Source of the DNA: Thiodiazotropha sp040793985 | GTDB taxonomy: Bacteria > Pseudomonadota > Gammaproteobacteria > Chromatiales > Chromatiaceae | Assembly: GCA_040793985.1 (NCBI GenBank) | Contig: JBFNJI010000009.1 | Location: 62,001 to 126,000 of the forward strand | Direction of reading: 5' to 3' | DNA length: 64,000 bases | Made by a program: the position numbers and the translations under genes | Notes under the pieces: model-generated | Databases searched by the model: none | What the model was told of the DNA's origin: nothing | What the model saw: the letters and a program-made list of their open reading frames with translations, nothing else | Shown: positions 44,329-52,496 of the stretch, piece by piece | How positions within the stretch are numbered: the first letter of the stretch is position 1 | How the letters are laid out: each line of letters begins with the position of its first letter

Positions 44329-45072
44329 TCAGTGGTACTTCTCGGTGGTAAAGTGCCCTGGTTCCTTCTTGCGGTGCTTACGCATGCCTCGGGCCTCCAG
44401 GGCGGCAGAGACCTCGCGAATCATGCCCATGTTTCCACAGAGCATGACATGTGACTTCTCCGGGGTAAGCAGGAGATCAGCACGCCTCTCCAGACGACCA
44501 TCCTCGAGGGCGGCAATAACCCGCCCCTGAAGCGCGCCTTCCACCTGCTCCCGGCTGGTGATCGGCAGATAACGGAAACGTTCGCCGTATTGCTGTTTCA
44601 GACTGGCGATCTCCTCGCCATAGCTGAGTTGATCCTGGTAGCGGACGTTGTGTACCAGGACGATCTGTTGATATCGCTGCCAAGCCAACGCGGTACGTAA
44701 TATGGAGAGATAGACACCCAGTGCCGTTCCCGTGGCAATCAGCCAGAGGTTTTCGCTCCGCGGCAGTTGATCGATGGTGAAAAAGCCATTGGCCCTGGCC
44801 GACACCCAGACCCGGTCGCCCGGCTCCAGTGCAGCCAGCCGGGGGCTTAATGGGCCGTTCTCCACTTCACTGAAATGGACTTCAAGCAGATCATCCTGCG
44901 GCGGGTTGACGAATGAATAGGGTCTCGCCACACGCTCGCCGTCGATTTCGAGTGCCAGACGGGTGAACTGCCCGGCGGTGAATGTATCCACAGGCGCCTT
45001 GAGGCGCAAGGAGTAGAGCTTGTCGCTCCAGTGACGCTTTTCGATTATCCTGCCTTCCAACCATTTTTCCAT
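44329..45072 (-). CDS. fpr: Ferredoxin--NADP reductase
   Basis: A protein of 247 residues of the ferredoxin-NADP reductase family. The FAD-binding RPYSFVNPP motif is at about residue 50. The NADP-binding region includes ATGTALGVYLSILRT, and the end HFTTEKYH closes with the aromatic family residue before a C-terminal histidine. It supplies or takes electrons at NADP from ferredoxin or flavodoxin. I start at the ATG at 45072, with GGAG nine bases upstream; a GTG at 45087 is also possible. Confidence 0.92.
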   Translation of the reverse strand: MEKWLEGRIIEKRHWSDKLYSLRLKAPVDTFTAGQFTRLALEIDGERVARPYSFVNPPQDDLLEVHFSEVENGPLSPRLAALEPGDRVWVSARANGFFTIDQLPRSENLWLIATGTALGVYLSILRTALAWQRYQQIVLVHNVRYQDQLSYGEEIASLKQQYGERFRYLPITSREQVEGALQGRVIAALEDGRLERRADLLLTPEKSHVMLCGNMGMIREVSAALEARGMRKHRKKEPGHFTTEKYH

Positions 45073-45140
45073 TACAGCATTCTCCACGCCGAATCGCCTG
45101 CCCGGTGTGCAGGCATAAGTTACCGTTTTTTCTCTATATT

Positions 45141-45199
45141 GGGATGTATAACCCCAAACTCGAGTTTCTTCATCGTGGTAAATACTGGGGTTTATACCC
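45141..45199. promoter_or_regulatory. Paired inverted repeats between the fpr and DsrC-like genes
   Basis: GGGATGTATAACCCC (45141-45155) and GGGGTTTATACCC (45187-45199) are near-perfect inverted copies. A complete palindrome AAACTCGAGTTT (45156-45167) lies between. They stand between two divergently directed genes, fpr and the DsrC-like gene, and could serve either or both. Confidence 0.5.
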
Positions 45200-45443
45200 G
45201 CCCTGGCGACAGGTTCGCCAATGCTCCGCCGTGCTGTTCAGGCGCGGGATGTGGCTGTAAGCCGGAACCTTGGCGGTCCTTTCCCCGAGCTCGAACCACG
45301 GCCACAAGCACCATTCGTAGCCATCTTAATCACAAATCATGATACAAAATCAGTATTTATCATTTTTCCTAAAATCAAATAGGGATCCATACTAACTGTA
45401 ACTAAATATCGTCACTGAATAATGTCAAGAGGAGGTCATGGTC

Positions 45444-45785
45444 ATGCCCGAGACTGCCGTACAGCACACCAACACCGTATCCACGCCACCGCTTTTCGAT
45501 AGGGCAGGATTCCTCATCGATCACCAGACATGGAGCGAACAGCTTGCCCGCGATCTGGCCCGTGAGGAGGGTGTAGGCGAATTGGGAGAAAAACACTGGC
45601 AGCTTCTGCATCACATCCGTGAACGCTATCTGAACCTTGGTGCCCTGCCCAACATGCGCCTGGTCTGCCGCGCCACCGGGATACCGCGCTGGAAGGTCCA
45701 CAACCTGTTCGGCAGCTGCATGAGTATCTGGCGCATCGCCGGACTTCCCGATCCCGGTGAGGAAGCGAAATCATACCTTAGCTGA
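45444..45785 (+). CDS. DsrC/TusE-like protein lacking the catalytic C-terminal cysteines
   Basis: A protein of 113 residues with the DsrC/TusE fold marks: LARDLAREEGVGELGEKHWQLLHHIRERY (about residues 34-62) and the end RIAGLPDPGEEAKS. In DsrC the end reads C-x-IAGLPKPTGCV, with two active cysteines 11 residues apart. Here the first is replaced by tryptophan (WRIAGLP) and the second by glutamate. A lone CMS cysteine is three residues before. It cannot act as a trisulfide carrier and resembles the regulatory RspA type. The ribosome site fits the ATG at 45444. Confidence 0.85.
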   Translation: MPETAVQHTNTVSTPPLFDRAGFLIDHQTWSEQLARDLAREEGVGELGEKHWQLLHHIRERYLNLGALPNMRLVCRATGIPRWKVHNLFGSCMSIWRIAGLPDPGEEAKSYLS

Positions 45786-45794
45786 TCCCGGCCT

Positions 45795-45815
45795 GGCCCT
45801 CCGCAATGGAGGGCC
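45795..45815. terminator. Hairpin after the DsrC-like gene
   Basis: GGCCCTCC-GCAAT-GGAGGGCC is a perfect stem of eight pairs 10 bases after the stop codon. No T run follows, so it is at best a weak intrinsic terminator. Confidence 0.5.
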
Positions 45816-46193
45816 CTCGAACCTTGCCAGTGCAGGCTCAACGGCGACCCGTTCGGCCCTGCATACGCGATAACGAGGCCAGGTCAAGCATCCTCCCCGG
45901 ACCTGGTACGCTGTTGCAGTCAGCGTTATCTTCCGCACCTCTGTCTATCGGCCTGGAATACGAAGACTCCCCCCTTTCCGCCATTTGACACGCCATAGCG
46001 GATAATTTATATGTCATTCAGCGTTCCCCGTTATTACAATGCACGATGACTCAGCCTGCCAGGCCATATTGGGTTGTATGCCGGCAAGGGAGCGAACACA
46101 CCCTATCCCTGACACAACCGGTATAGGAAAACGGAGCCAGCCCTACAACCCCATACAAGCTTCACTTAACATACACCAAGTTAACCAATCTCC
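45816..46193. other. Gap before the dctB-like gene
   Basis: I found no gene here. No sigma-54 element or clear palindrome is visible, so dctB probably has its own ordinary promoter. Confidence 0.4.
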
Positions 46194-47990
46194 ATGCCCG
46201 AATCACCCAAAATCCGGTATTTAGCAAGCATCGGGATTTTAATACTGCTCACCCTAACGTTCTGGATAGCGCACACCGTAAGCTGGAAAAACGGATTGGG
46301 TAGACTGAGCTTCAGTAATCAGCAGCAGCTGCAACAGTTCATCGATCATCTCGACTCCCAACTCTCACGCTATAACTTCATTCCCCAGTTAGTGGCGAAA
46401 AACGCGCTCTTGGTTGAATTACTCAGGGACCCGAATAACGACTCCCTGGTCGAGGTGGTTAATCTGTTTCTACACGAGATAAACGAAATCACCAGTGCAT
46501 CCGATACCTACCTGATGGATAGCAACGGCTTGACGCTTGCATCCAGCAACTGGCGTGATGAAAACCCCTTTGTCGGACAAAACTTCAGTTTCCGCCCCTA
46601 TTTCTCGGAAGCCATGCAGGGTAAAATCGGGCGTTACTTTGCGTTGGGAACAACCTCGAAGATTCGTGGATACTATTTCTCTTTTCCCATCATATACAAT
46701 GCGCAGAAGCACGGCGTTATCGCGGTCAAGATGGATCTCACCAAGATTGAAAAATATTGGTCCGAGAGGCAATCTCAATTCATAGTCAGCGATCCAGACG
46801 GGATTGTTTTTATCGCCACCAATCCGGATTGGCTTTATAAAAGCATTGTTCCGTTATCTGCTGATTCCCTGGAGCGTATCAAGACGAGCCGCCGCTATAA
46901 CGAAACCGAAATCACGGCAATGAAGCTCGTAAAAAAGTCAGTGATATCCGATAACAGCCATATCATTCAGATCACTGACGAAGACACAATCACCGAGTAT
47001 CTTTCAAGCTATCATGACATGCTGACAGCAGGCTGGTCGGTGCGGATTATCACCCCACTGGGCGATCTGAGAAAACAAAGTTTGATCAATGCCTTTACCA
47101 TGCTGTTGCTGTCACTATCGATGCTTCTGATCGGCCTGCTTGCCTGGCAACGACACAGACGCCATCAGGAGCAGGAGCGCTTTCATCGGGATGCACATAA
47201 GCAACTGGAAAGACAAGTATCGTTGAGAACCGCAGATCTGCAGAACGAAATCGAGGAACACAAGCAGACCGAGAAAACCCTGCGTGAAACCCAGGGAGAA
47301 TTGATCCAGACAGCGAAGCTTGCGGTTCTTGGCCAGATGTCAGCGAGTATCAGTCATGAGCTGAATAACCCCTTGGCGGCAATTCGCAGCTATGCCGACA
47401 ATGCACGTAAGTTTCTCTCCATTGATAAGGACGACAAGGCTGATGACAACCTGCAGCGGATAGCCGAGCTCACCGATCGCATGTCCCGAATCAGCTCCCA
47501 GCTTAAGTTCTTCTCGCGAAGATCGAGCGGTCAGCTTGAATCGGCCAATATAGCGCCAATCATACAAACGGCAATCGAAATCTCCCGGCCTCAGTTCAAA
47601 CAGCTGGCGATTGACATAGATACCGATGGGGTGGATGACGAACTCACCGCACTTGTCGATATTATCCAGCTGGAACAGGTATTGATAAATCTTATCAACA
47701 ATGCCATTCAGGCCATCGGCGACCGGACACCTGGCACAATATTGATCGCCACAGAGAGTGAGAACAGGCAAATCATGGTTCATGTCGACGACAACGGACC
47801 GGGAATCGATGAAAACAAACTTGATATGATCTTTGAACCCTTTTTCACCACCCGTAAAACCGGCCTTGGACTTGGACTCTCGATATCGGCCAGAATCATC
47901 GACAGCATGCGTGGAAAACTATCCGCTGAAAATCTGAATCCGAGCGGCGCACGCTTCACCATCACCCTGCCGGAGCCGGAACTGCAATAA
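46194..47990 (+). CDS. dctB: DctB-like sensor histidine kinase
   Basis: A kinase of 598 residues. Helix 1 is near 11-27, and a periplasmic double-Cache domain of the DctB type (about 35-285) contains SNQQQLQQFIDHLDSQL and GRYFALGTTSKIRGYYFSF. Helix 2 is near 305-322. A coiled coil and the phospho-acceptor SISHELNNPLAAI follow, then the ATPase boxes NNAIQAIG, DNGPGID and GLGLGLS. It shares its stop/start bases with the dctD-like gene. In known systems the signal is a C4-dicarboxylate; the downstream transporter gene is of the TAXI type, so the ligand may differ. Confidence 0.92.
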   Translation: MPESPKIRYLASIGILILLTLTFWIAHTVSWKNGLGRLSFSNQQQLQQFIDHLDSQLSRYNFIPQLVAKNALLVELLRDPNNDSLVEVVNLFLHEINEITSASDTYLMDSNGLTLASSNWRDENPFVGQNFSFRPYFSEAMQGKIGRYFALGTTSKIRGYYFSFPIIYNAQKHGVIAVKMDLTKIEKYWSERQSQFIVSDPDGIVFIATNPDWLYKSIVPLSADSLERIKTSRRYNETEITAMKLVKKSVISDNSHIIQITDEDTITEYLSSYHDMLTAGWSVRIITPLGDLRKQSLINAFTMLLLSLSMLLIGLLAWQRHRRHQEQERFHRDAHKQLERQVSLRTADLQNEIEEHKQTEKTLRETQGELIQTAKLAVLGQMSASISHELNNPLAAIRSYADNARKFLSIDKDDKADDNLQRIAELTDRMSRISSQLKFFSRRSSGQLESANIAPIIQTAIEISRPQFKQLAIDIDTDGVDDELTALVDIIQLEQVLINLINNAIQAIGDRTPGTILIATESENRQIMVHVDDNGPGIDENKLDMIFEPFFTTRKTGLGLGLSISARIIDSMRGKLSAENLNPSGARFTITLPEPELQ

Positions 47991-49342
47991 TGAAAACAAA
48001 CCCAGATGTCTATTTTATCGATGATGAAATCGACCTTCGACTGGCCAACGAGCAGACCCTGGAACTGGCCGGATTCAAAGTCAAGGTTTTTGAAAAAGCC
48101 GAAGATGTGCTGAAGCTGATCAATGACCAGACCAGCGGTATTGTTGTCAGTGATATACGTCTTCCCGGCATTGATGGACTTGTACTTTTACAACGGTTGC
48201 AACGAATGGATGCCACGCTGCCGATTATCCTGATCACCGGGCACGGGGACATCTCCATGGCGGTAGACGCCATGCACAAAGGCGCCTATGACTTTATCGA
48301 GAAGCCTTTCTCCGCCGAGCGACTGGTGGACACGGTGCGCAGGGCCCTGGAAAAGCGCAGACTTGTACTTGAGAATCGGACCCTGAAAAGTGAACTCGAT
48401 GCGGAAAATACCCTGGGTCCGAGAATCATCGGTAAAACTCCGGCGATAAAAGCGCTTAAAAACACTGTCAATCAACTTGCGGATACCGCAGCTGACATAT
48501 TGCTTATGGGCGAAACCGGCACCGGCAAGGAACTGATGGCACGCTCGCTGCACGAACACAGTCAACGGAGGGATAAAAATTTTGTTGCCGTAAACTGCGG
48601 CGCGATCCCGGAAAACCTGATCGAAAGCGAACTCTTCGGTCATGAAAAGGGGGCATTTACCGGTGCCCAAACATTGCGTGTCGGTAAATTCGAATATGCC
48701 AATCAAGGCACTGTGTTTCTCGATGAAATCGAATCCATGCCCCTACCCGCTCAGGTCAGGCTACTGCGCGTTTTGCAGGAGCGCACGCTCGAACGCATTG
48801 GATCCAACGAGAGCATCGAATTGGATATCCGTATCATCACCGCCTCCAAGATAGACCTTAAAGCTGCTGCAGAGCGCGGCGAATTCAGGGAAGACCTCTA
48901 CTATCGATTGAATGTGGTTTCCCTGGAACTTCCACCTCTGCGGGAACGCCGCGAGGATATTCCTCTGCTGTTCCAACATTTTCTATTGGTTGCAGCCGCA
49001 CGCTACGGCAAGGTTGCACCGGCGATGCCAGACAATCTGAACCAGAAACTGATGACTTTCAACTGGCCGGGGAATGTTAGGGAACTGCGCAATGTTGCTG
49101 AACGCTTTGTCCTGCTGGGCAATGAATGCGGCCTGCAACTCGATGAAGATTCCGCGATCTCGCCCTGCATCCCCATGACCCTGCCTGAGCATGTCGAAGC
49201 CTTTGAGCGGGCAATGATCGAGCAGGCCCTTTCCGAATCCGGCGGGGTGATTAAAAAGACCATGGAGCTACTCGGCTTACCGAGAAAAACCCTCTATGAC
49301 AAAATGCAGAAATATGGCCTGGACAAACGCTTGTACAAATAG
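47990..49342 (+). CDS. dctD: DctD-like sigma-54-dependent response regulator
   Basis: A protein of 450 residues. The receiver domain has D55-type phospho-site in IVVSDIRLPGIDGL, the AAA+ domain has GETGTGKE, GAFTGAQ and VFLDEIESMP, and the Fis-type helix ends the protein (KTMELLGLPRKTLYDK). It is directly coupled to its kinase. The next gene has a near-perfect sigma-54 promoter and an upstream palindrome, making it the obvious target. Confidence 0.93.
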   Translation: MKTNPDVYFIDDEIDLRLANEQTLELAGFKVKVFEKAEDVLKLINDQTSGIVVSDIRLPGIDGLVLLQRLQRMDATLPIILITGHGDISMAVDAMHKGAYDFIEKPFSAERLVDTVRRALEKRRLVLENRTLKSELDAENTLGPRIIGKTPAIKALKNTVNQLADTAADILLMGETGTGKELMARSLHEHSQRRDKNFVAVNCGAIPENLIESELFGHEKGAFTGAQTLRVGKFEYANQGTVFLDEIESMPLPAQVRLLRVLQERTLERIGSNESIELDIRIITASKIDLKAAAERGEFREDLYYRLNVVSLELPPLRERREDIPLLFQHFLLVAAARYGKVAPAMPDNLNQKLMTFNWPGNVRELRNVAERFVLLGNECGLQLDEDSAISPCIPMTLPEHVEAFERAMIEQALSESGGVIKKTMELLGLPRKTLYDKMQKYGLDKRLYK

Positions 49343-49394
49343 CGGCAATGTCGCTCAATCTTGGCCGAATGCCACACTCAATCCCCGGGGCAAT

Positions 49395-49410
49395 GGGTGG
49401 AGTTCCACCC
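49395..49410. promoter_or_regulatory. Palindrome upstream of the TAXI gene, candidate DctD site
   Basis: GGGTGGAGTTCCACCC is a perfect seven-base inverted repeat around GT. It is about 90 bases before the sigma-54 promoter, the distance expected of an enhancer. It could also be a hairpin ending the dctD transcript, but no T run follows. Confidence 0.5.
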
Positions 49411-49499
49411 ATATGGCAGTTATCCCTCTACCCACACTTTTTTCAACTTGTTTTATCCAATCATTGAGTTAGCCTAGGATTGCCCGGCAAAACACTGTC

Positions 49500-49515
49500 T
49501 GGCCTAAGTTTTGCT
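49500..49515 (+). promoter_or_regulatory. Sigma-54 promoter of the TAXI gene
   Basis: TGGCCTAAGTTTTGCT has the TGG and TTGC boxes eight bases apart. It lies 65 bases before the ATG of the TAXI gene and just after the dctD-like gene. Confidence 0.7.
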
Positions 49516-49579
49516 GACTTCAACATGGTCTATTTGAAACAGACACTATTTCACGACCCATAATAACGGAGGATAACGA

Positions 49580-50551
49580 ATGAACATCACACGCAGATCT
49601 GTTCTTGCCGCCGCGACGGCACTGCTAACAGCCAGCATGATGATACCTGCCACCGCAACAGCCAAAGAGAGAGTGGTCTTTAGCGGTGGTCCAGCTGGTG
49701 GCACCTTCCAGGTTGTCGCCAATGCAGTACAAGTGTACAAGCCCATCAAGAGTTCCAAGGACTTTCGCGTCAAGGCGCAATCCTCGGCGGGATCGGTTGA
49801 AAACCTGCGTAAGGTAAACTCGGGCAAGGCGCAGATGGGCGTGGTCTATTCCGGCCATGTCTACCTCGGCCGCAACGGCTTGATGAAAAACGATACCAGA
49901 AAATATGAGGACGTCATGGCTGTCGCCTGGCTCTACGGTGCGCCCGCCCAATTGGTGACACGCAAGGGCTCGGGGATCAAAAGCACCAAGGACCTGGTCG
50001 GTAAAAAGGTCGGTGTGGGCAACGCCGGATCTGGTGCCTTCGCCAACTGTGAACTCTTCTTCACCCATATGGGTGTCTGGGACAAGGTTGAACGCAACGC
50101 CATGGGTTACAACGATGCCGCCCAGGCATTCGGCAACAACCAGCTGGATGCCTTCTGGCTGTTCACCGCCTTTCCCAGCGGCGCTGTGATCATGGCCGCT
50201 CAGACCAACGACATTGAGTTGATCGACCTGGGTAAGGATGCTAAGGATAGCGGTTTCTTCGATAAATACCCCTACTTCTCCCAATTGGCGGTACCGGCCG
50301 GTACCTATCGCGGAGTGGATAGCGATACCCCATCCTTTCAGGACTCGGCGCTGTGGGTAGCCAACTCCAAGGTCTCCGATGATACCGTCTACAAGATGCT
50401 TTCGATGATCTACACCGATGAAGGCCTGGCCCACATGAAAGCGCAGAAAAAGACCTTCAAGAATATGAGTCTCGAGACCGGAACCCAGGGTGTCGTTACC
50501 CCATGGCATCCAGGCGCCATCAAATTCTGGAAAGACAAAGGCATGATGTAA
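49580..50551 (+). CDS. TAXI-family TRAP transporter substrate-binding protein
   Basis: A periplasmic protein of 323 residues. A signal peptide (about 1-28, TRR with ATATAKE end) is followed by the TAXI start VFSGGPAGGTFQVVANAV. GKKVGVGNAGSGA and the ligand-site segments later on follow the family. It binds a carboxylate or amino acid for a TRAP-type importer, but no DctQ/DctM-type membrane genes follow. Instead a strong terminator comes 43 bases later. The protein may use a transporter coded elsewhere, or work only as a sensor for DctB. Confidence 0.92.
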   Translation: MNITRRSVLAAATALLTASMMIPATATAKERVVFSGGPAGGTFQVVANAVQVYKPIKSSKDFRVKAQSSAGSVENLRKVNSGKAQMGVVYSGHVYLGRNGLMKNDTRKYEDVMAVAWLYGAPAQLVTRKGSGIKSTKDLVGKKVGVGNAGSGAFANCELFFTHMGVWDKVERNAMGYNDAAQAFGNNQLDAFWLFTAFPSGAVIMAAQTNDIELIDLGKDAKDSGFFDKYPYFSQLAVPAGTYRGVDSDTPSFQDSALWVANSKVSDDTVYKMLSMIYTDEGLAHMKAQKKTFKNMSLETGTQGVVTPWHPGAIKFWKDKGMM

Positions 50552-50593
50552 ATCCTGCACTTGTTGAGCCGCCAGGCTCACCAATACCGCGAT

Positions 50594-50629
50594 AAGCCAA
50601 CCACTCAAAAGTGGTTGGCTTTTCTTTTT
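50594..50629 (+). terminator. Intrinsic terminator after the TAXI gene
   Basis: A perfect stem of at least 11 pairs (AGCCAACCACT with AGTGGTTGGCT, loop CAAA) is followed by TTTTCTTTTT. This is a classical terminator and closes the dctBD-TAXI region. Confidence 0.92.
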
Positions 50630-50880
50630 AACCCGATGCGGATCCACAGATCAAACCTGTCTTAGGCAGTGATAGCGACCCTTGACCCACTGGTTCTCGT
50701 TCGGCAACCGACAGCCCTATTGAAATTGTTTATCAAAATCTCAATCAGATAGGGCATGCCTTCATTTATCAATGAGACCCACTCCCCTTTTCTATAATTC
50801 CAGCTGGGGTAGGCTGTACTTTTTAACCCTGTGCCGCATGCACTGAATCCATACACAGAAACACGATAAGGAACTCGGCT

Positions 50881-51459
50881 ATGTTTGACAGAAACAAAAG
50901 AGAGACCCATGACGACAGCGCCGACCAGACAGCCAGCGAAACAAGAAGATCCACGGAGAGCTTCGAATCCAAGACTCGAGTTCGTGAGGCGGCGGTCATT
51001 GGGCCTTCCATCCAGATCAATGGCGACCTCAGTGGCGAGGAGGACCTGATTATCCAGGGTAAGGTCTCGGGCACCATACAGCTGAGGGAGAAAAGCCTCA
51101 CCGTGGGCAAACAGGGTCAGGTTGACGCCAATGTACTCGCTCACAGCATCATCATCGAAGGTCAGGTGAATGGCGATCTCTACGGCTCTGAACGCGTATC
51201 CATCCGCAACACCGGCAATGTCAACGGGAACATTATTTCACCCAAGGTGGGTCTAGACGAGGGCTGCCGCTTCAAAGGCAGCATCGATATGGACCAGGAG
51301 ATGGTCAGCAAGGCATTTGGCAATTCGGGCGCACCCTCGGCAATGCCTAAACCGGAATCCTCTTCTGTGAAACCGAAAAAGGACGAGCCCGCCAAACCGG
51401 ATAAGAGTGAAAAACCGGCGGTGCCTGACAAGGGGATCAATAGTGGTACCACGGGTTGA
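50881..51459 (+). CDS. Bactofilin-type cytoskeletal protein
   Basis: A protein of 192 residues with the DUF583/bactofilin core (about residues 40-130): INGDLSGEEDLIIQGKVSGTIQ and VNGDLYGSERVSI repeated beta-ladder units. The N-terminus is charged and the tail rich in Pro, Lys and Ser, as in other bactofilins, whose ends are disordered. It polymerises without nucleotide and helps shape or localise cell-envelope machinery. Next comes a methyltransferase-like gene, a common neighbour. Confidence 0.92.
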   Translation: MFDRNKRETHDDSADQTASETRRSTESFESKTRVREAAVIGPSIQINGDLSGEEDLIIQGKVSGTIQLREKSLTVGKQGQVDANVLAHSIIIEGQVNGDLYGSERVSIRNTGNVNGNIISPKVGLDEGCRFKGSIDMDQEMVSKAFGNSGAPSAMPKPESSSVKPKKDEPAKPDKSEKPAVPDKGINSGTTG

Positions 51460-51543
51460 ATCGAACGATACCCGGTACATCATGACCCAAAAGATAATCC
51501 GCTCTGCGTGGCAGGACCACGCTGAAAGAATCAAGTATATTCG

Positions 51544-52176
51544 TTGACTGCCTTGGCTTCACATGACCAATCAGACCGGCTTGGTGGCAACCAACCTTTC
51601 ACCACGCCACTGTTTCACGAAGTGATGACACGGTTCGACACCACCAGGCGTCATGTGATCTTCGAACCAGGTTCCATCAGTCCCGGTATCTTGACGCTGC
51701 AGCAGGGCAAGCGATGCCGCCTCGTGATTGCCGATGCGGCAGTTGCTTTGAGTGATCTCAGTGGTGAATCCCCCGATAGCAAAACCCTACATCAACTGAT
51801 GGGGCCGTATATCGCAGCACCCGATAGCGAAGAGATAGATACCGTTCTCTGCTGGGATCTGCTCAACTATCTCAGCCTGCCACTGATTGAGGTCTTTACC
51901 GCAAAGCTAGTCCCCCACATGTCAGCAACAGGCATGTTGCATGCCTATATCCATTCAGCACACACCACCATGCCTCGTTATCCTCAGTGCTACCGGGTGT
52001 TGGCGGAGGATCTCGTGGCCTGCGTGGCGCAGGATGCCGGCGAGCGTAAGACACCCCGCTACAGCTATGGCGACCTGGATAGACATGCCACAGGGTTACG
52101 CGTTGCACGTTCGATGTTGCTGCGTAATGGTATTCAGGAGTACCTGCTCCGTGTGCATCGGGCCACTGCCCAGTAA
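51544..52176 (+). CDS. Methyltransferase-like protein of unknown target, TTG start
   Basis: A protein of 210 residues of Rossmann-type layout. A weak nucleotide-loop region (FEPGSISPGILTLQQGKRCRLVIADAAVA, about 40-68) is followed by DTVLCWDLLNYLSLPLIEVF, the usual methyltransferase mid-region. The SAM-binding GxGxG motif is not clear, so activity is uncertain. No ATG suits the start: TTG at 51544 overlaps a 21-codon frame (51482-51547) that ends at the same point, so translation may be coupled. The next ATG is at 51625. Such proteins often follow bactofilin genes. Confidence 0.6.
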   Translation: MTALASHDQSDRLGGNQPFTTPLFHEVMTRFDTTRRHVIFEPGSISPGILTLQQGKRCRLVIADAAVALSDLSGESPDSKTLHQLMGPYIAAPDSEEIDTVLCWDLLNYLSLPLIEVFTAKLVPHMSATGMLHAYIHSAHTTMPRYPQCYRVLAEDLVACVAQDAGERKTPRYSYGDLDRHATGLRVARSMLLRNGIQEYLLRVHRATAQ

Positions 52177-52496
52177 CAGACCACAGCGAATGCAACGGGC
52201 ATCCATCCACAAGCCCCCCATCAATACACAATATTTCTTTGTTTTTCAGTATATTGGTTATTCATTTCTTGCTCTATCAACACCCCACCACCTGGCACCC
52301 ATCCTACTTGGGTTGTTTATCCTCCGAAATCCGGAAAAAACCTTAAGACATCTGTGTATTTGCCGTTACCCTATTTCATTAACGAGTGATATTCCGTGCC
52401 ATGGGCGACCACAAGACGCGCGAAAGCGTCAGGATCGCCAGCATGCATCACATCATCTCTCGAGTTCAATGGACAGCCATATTCGGACGGACGTTT
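52177..52496. other. Gap and unclear 5' end of the GGDEF-EAL gene
   Basis: No separate gene is seen. The downstream reading frame stays open from 52386, so part of this gap may be translated if an earlier start (52401 or 52443) is used. Confidence 0.4.
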
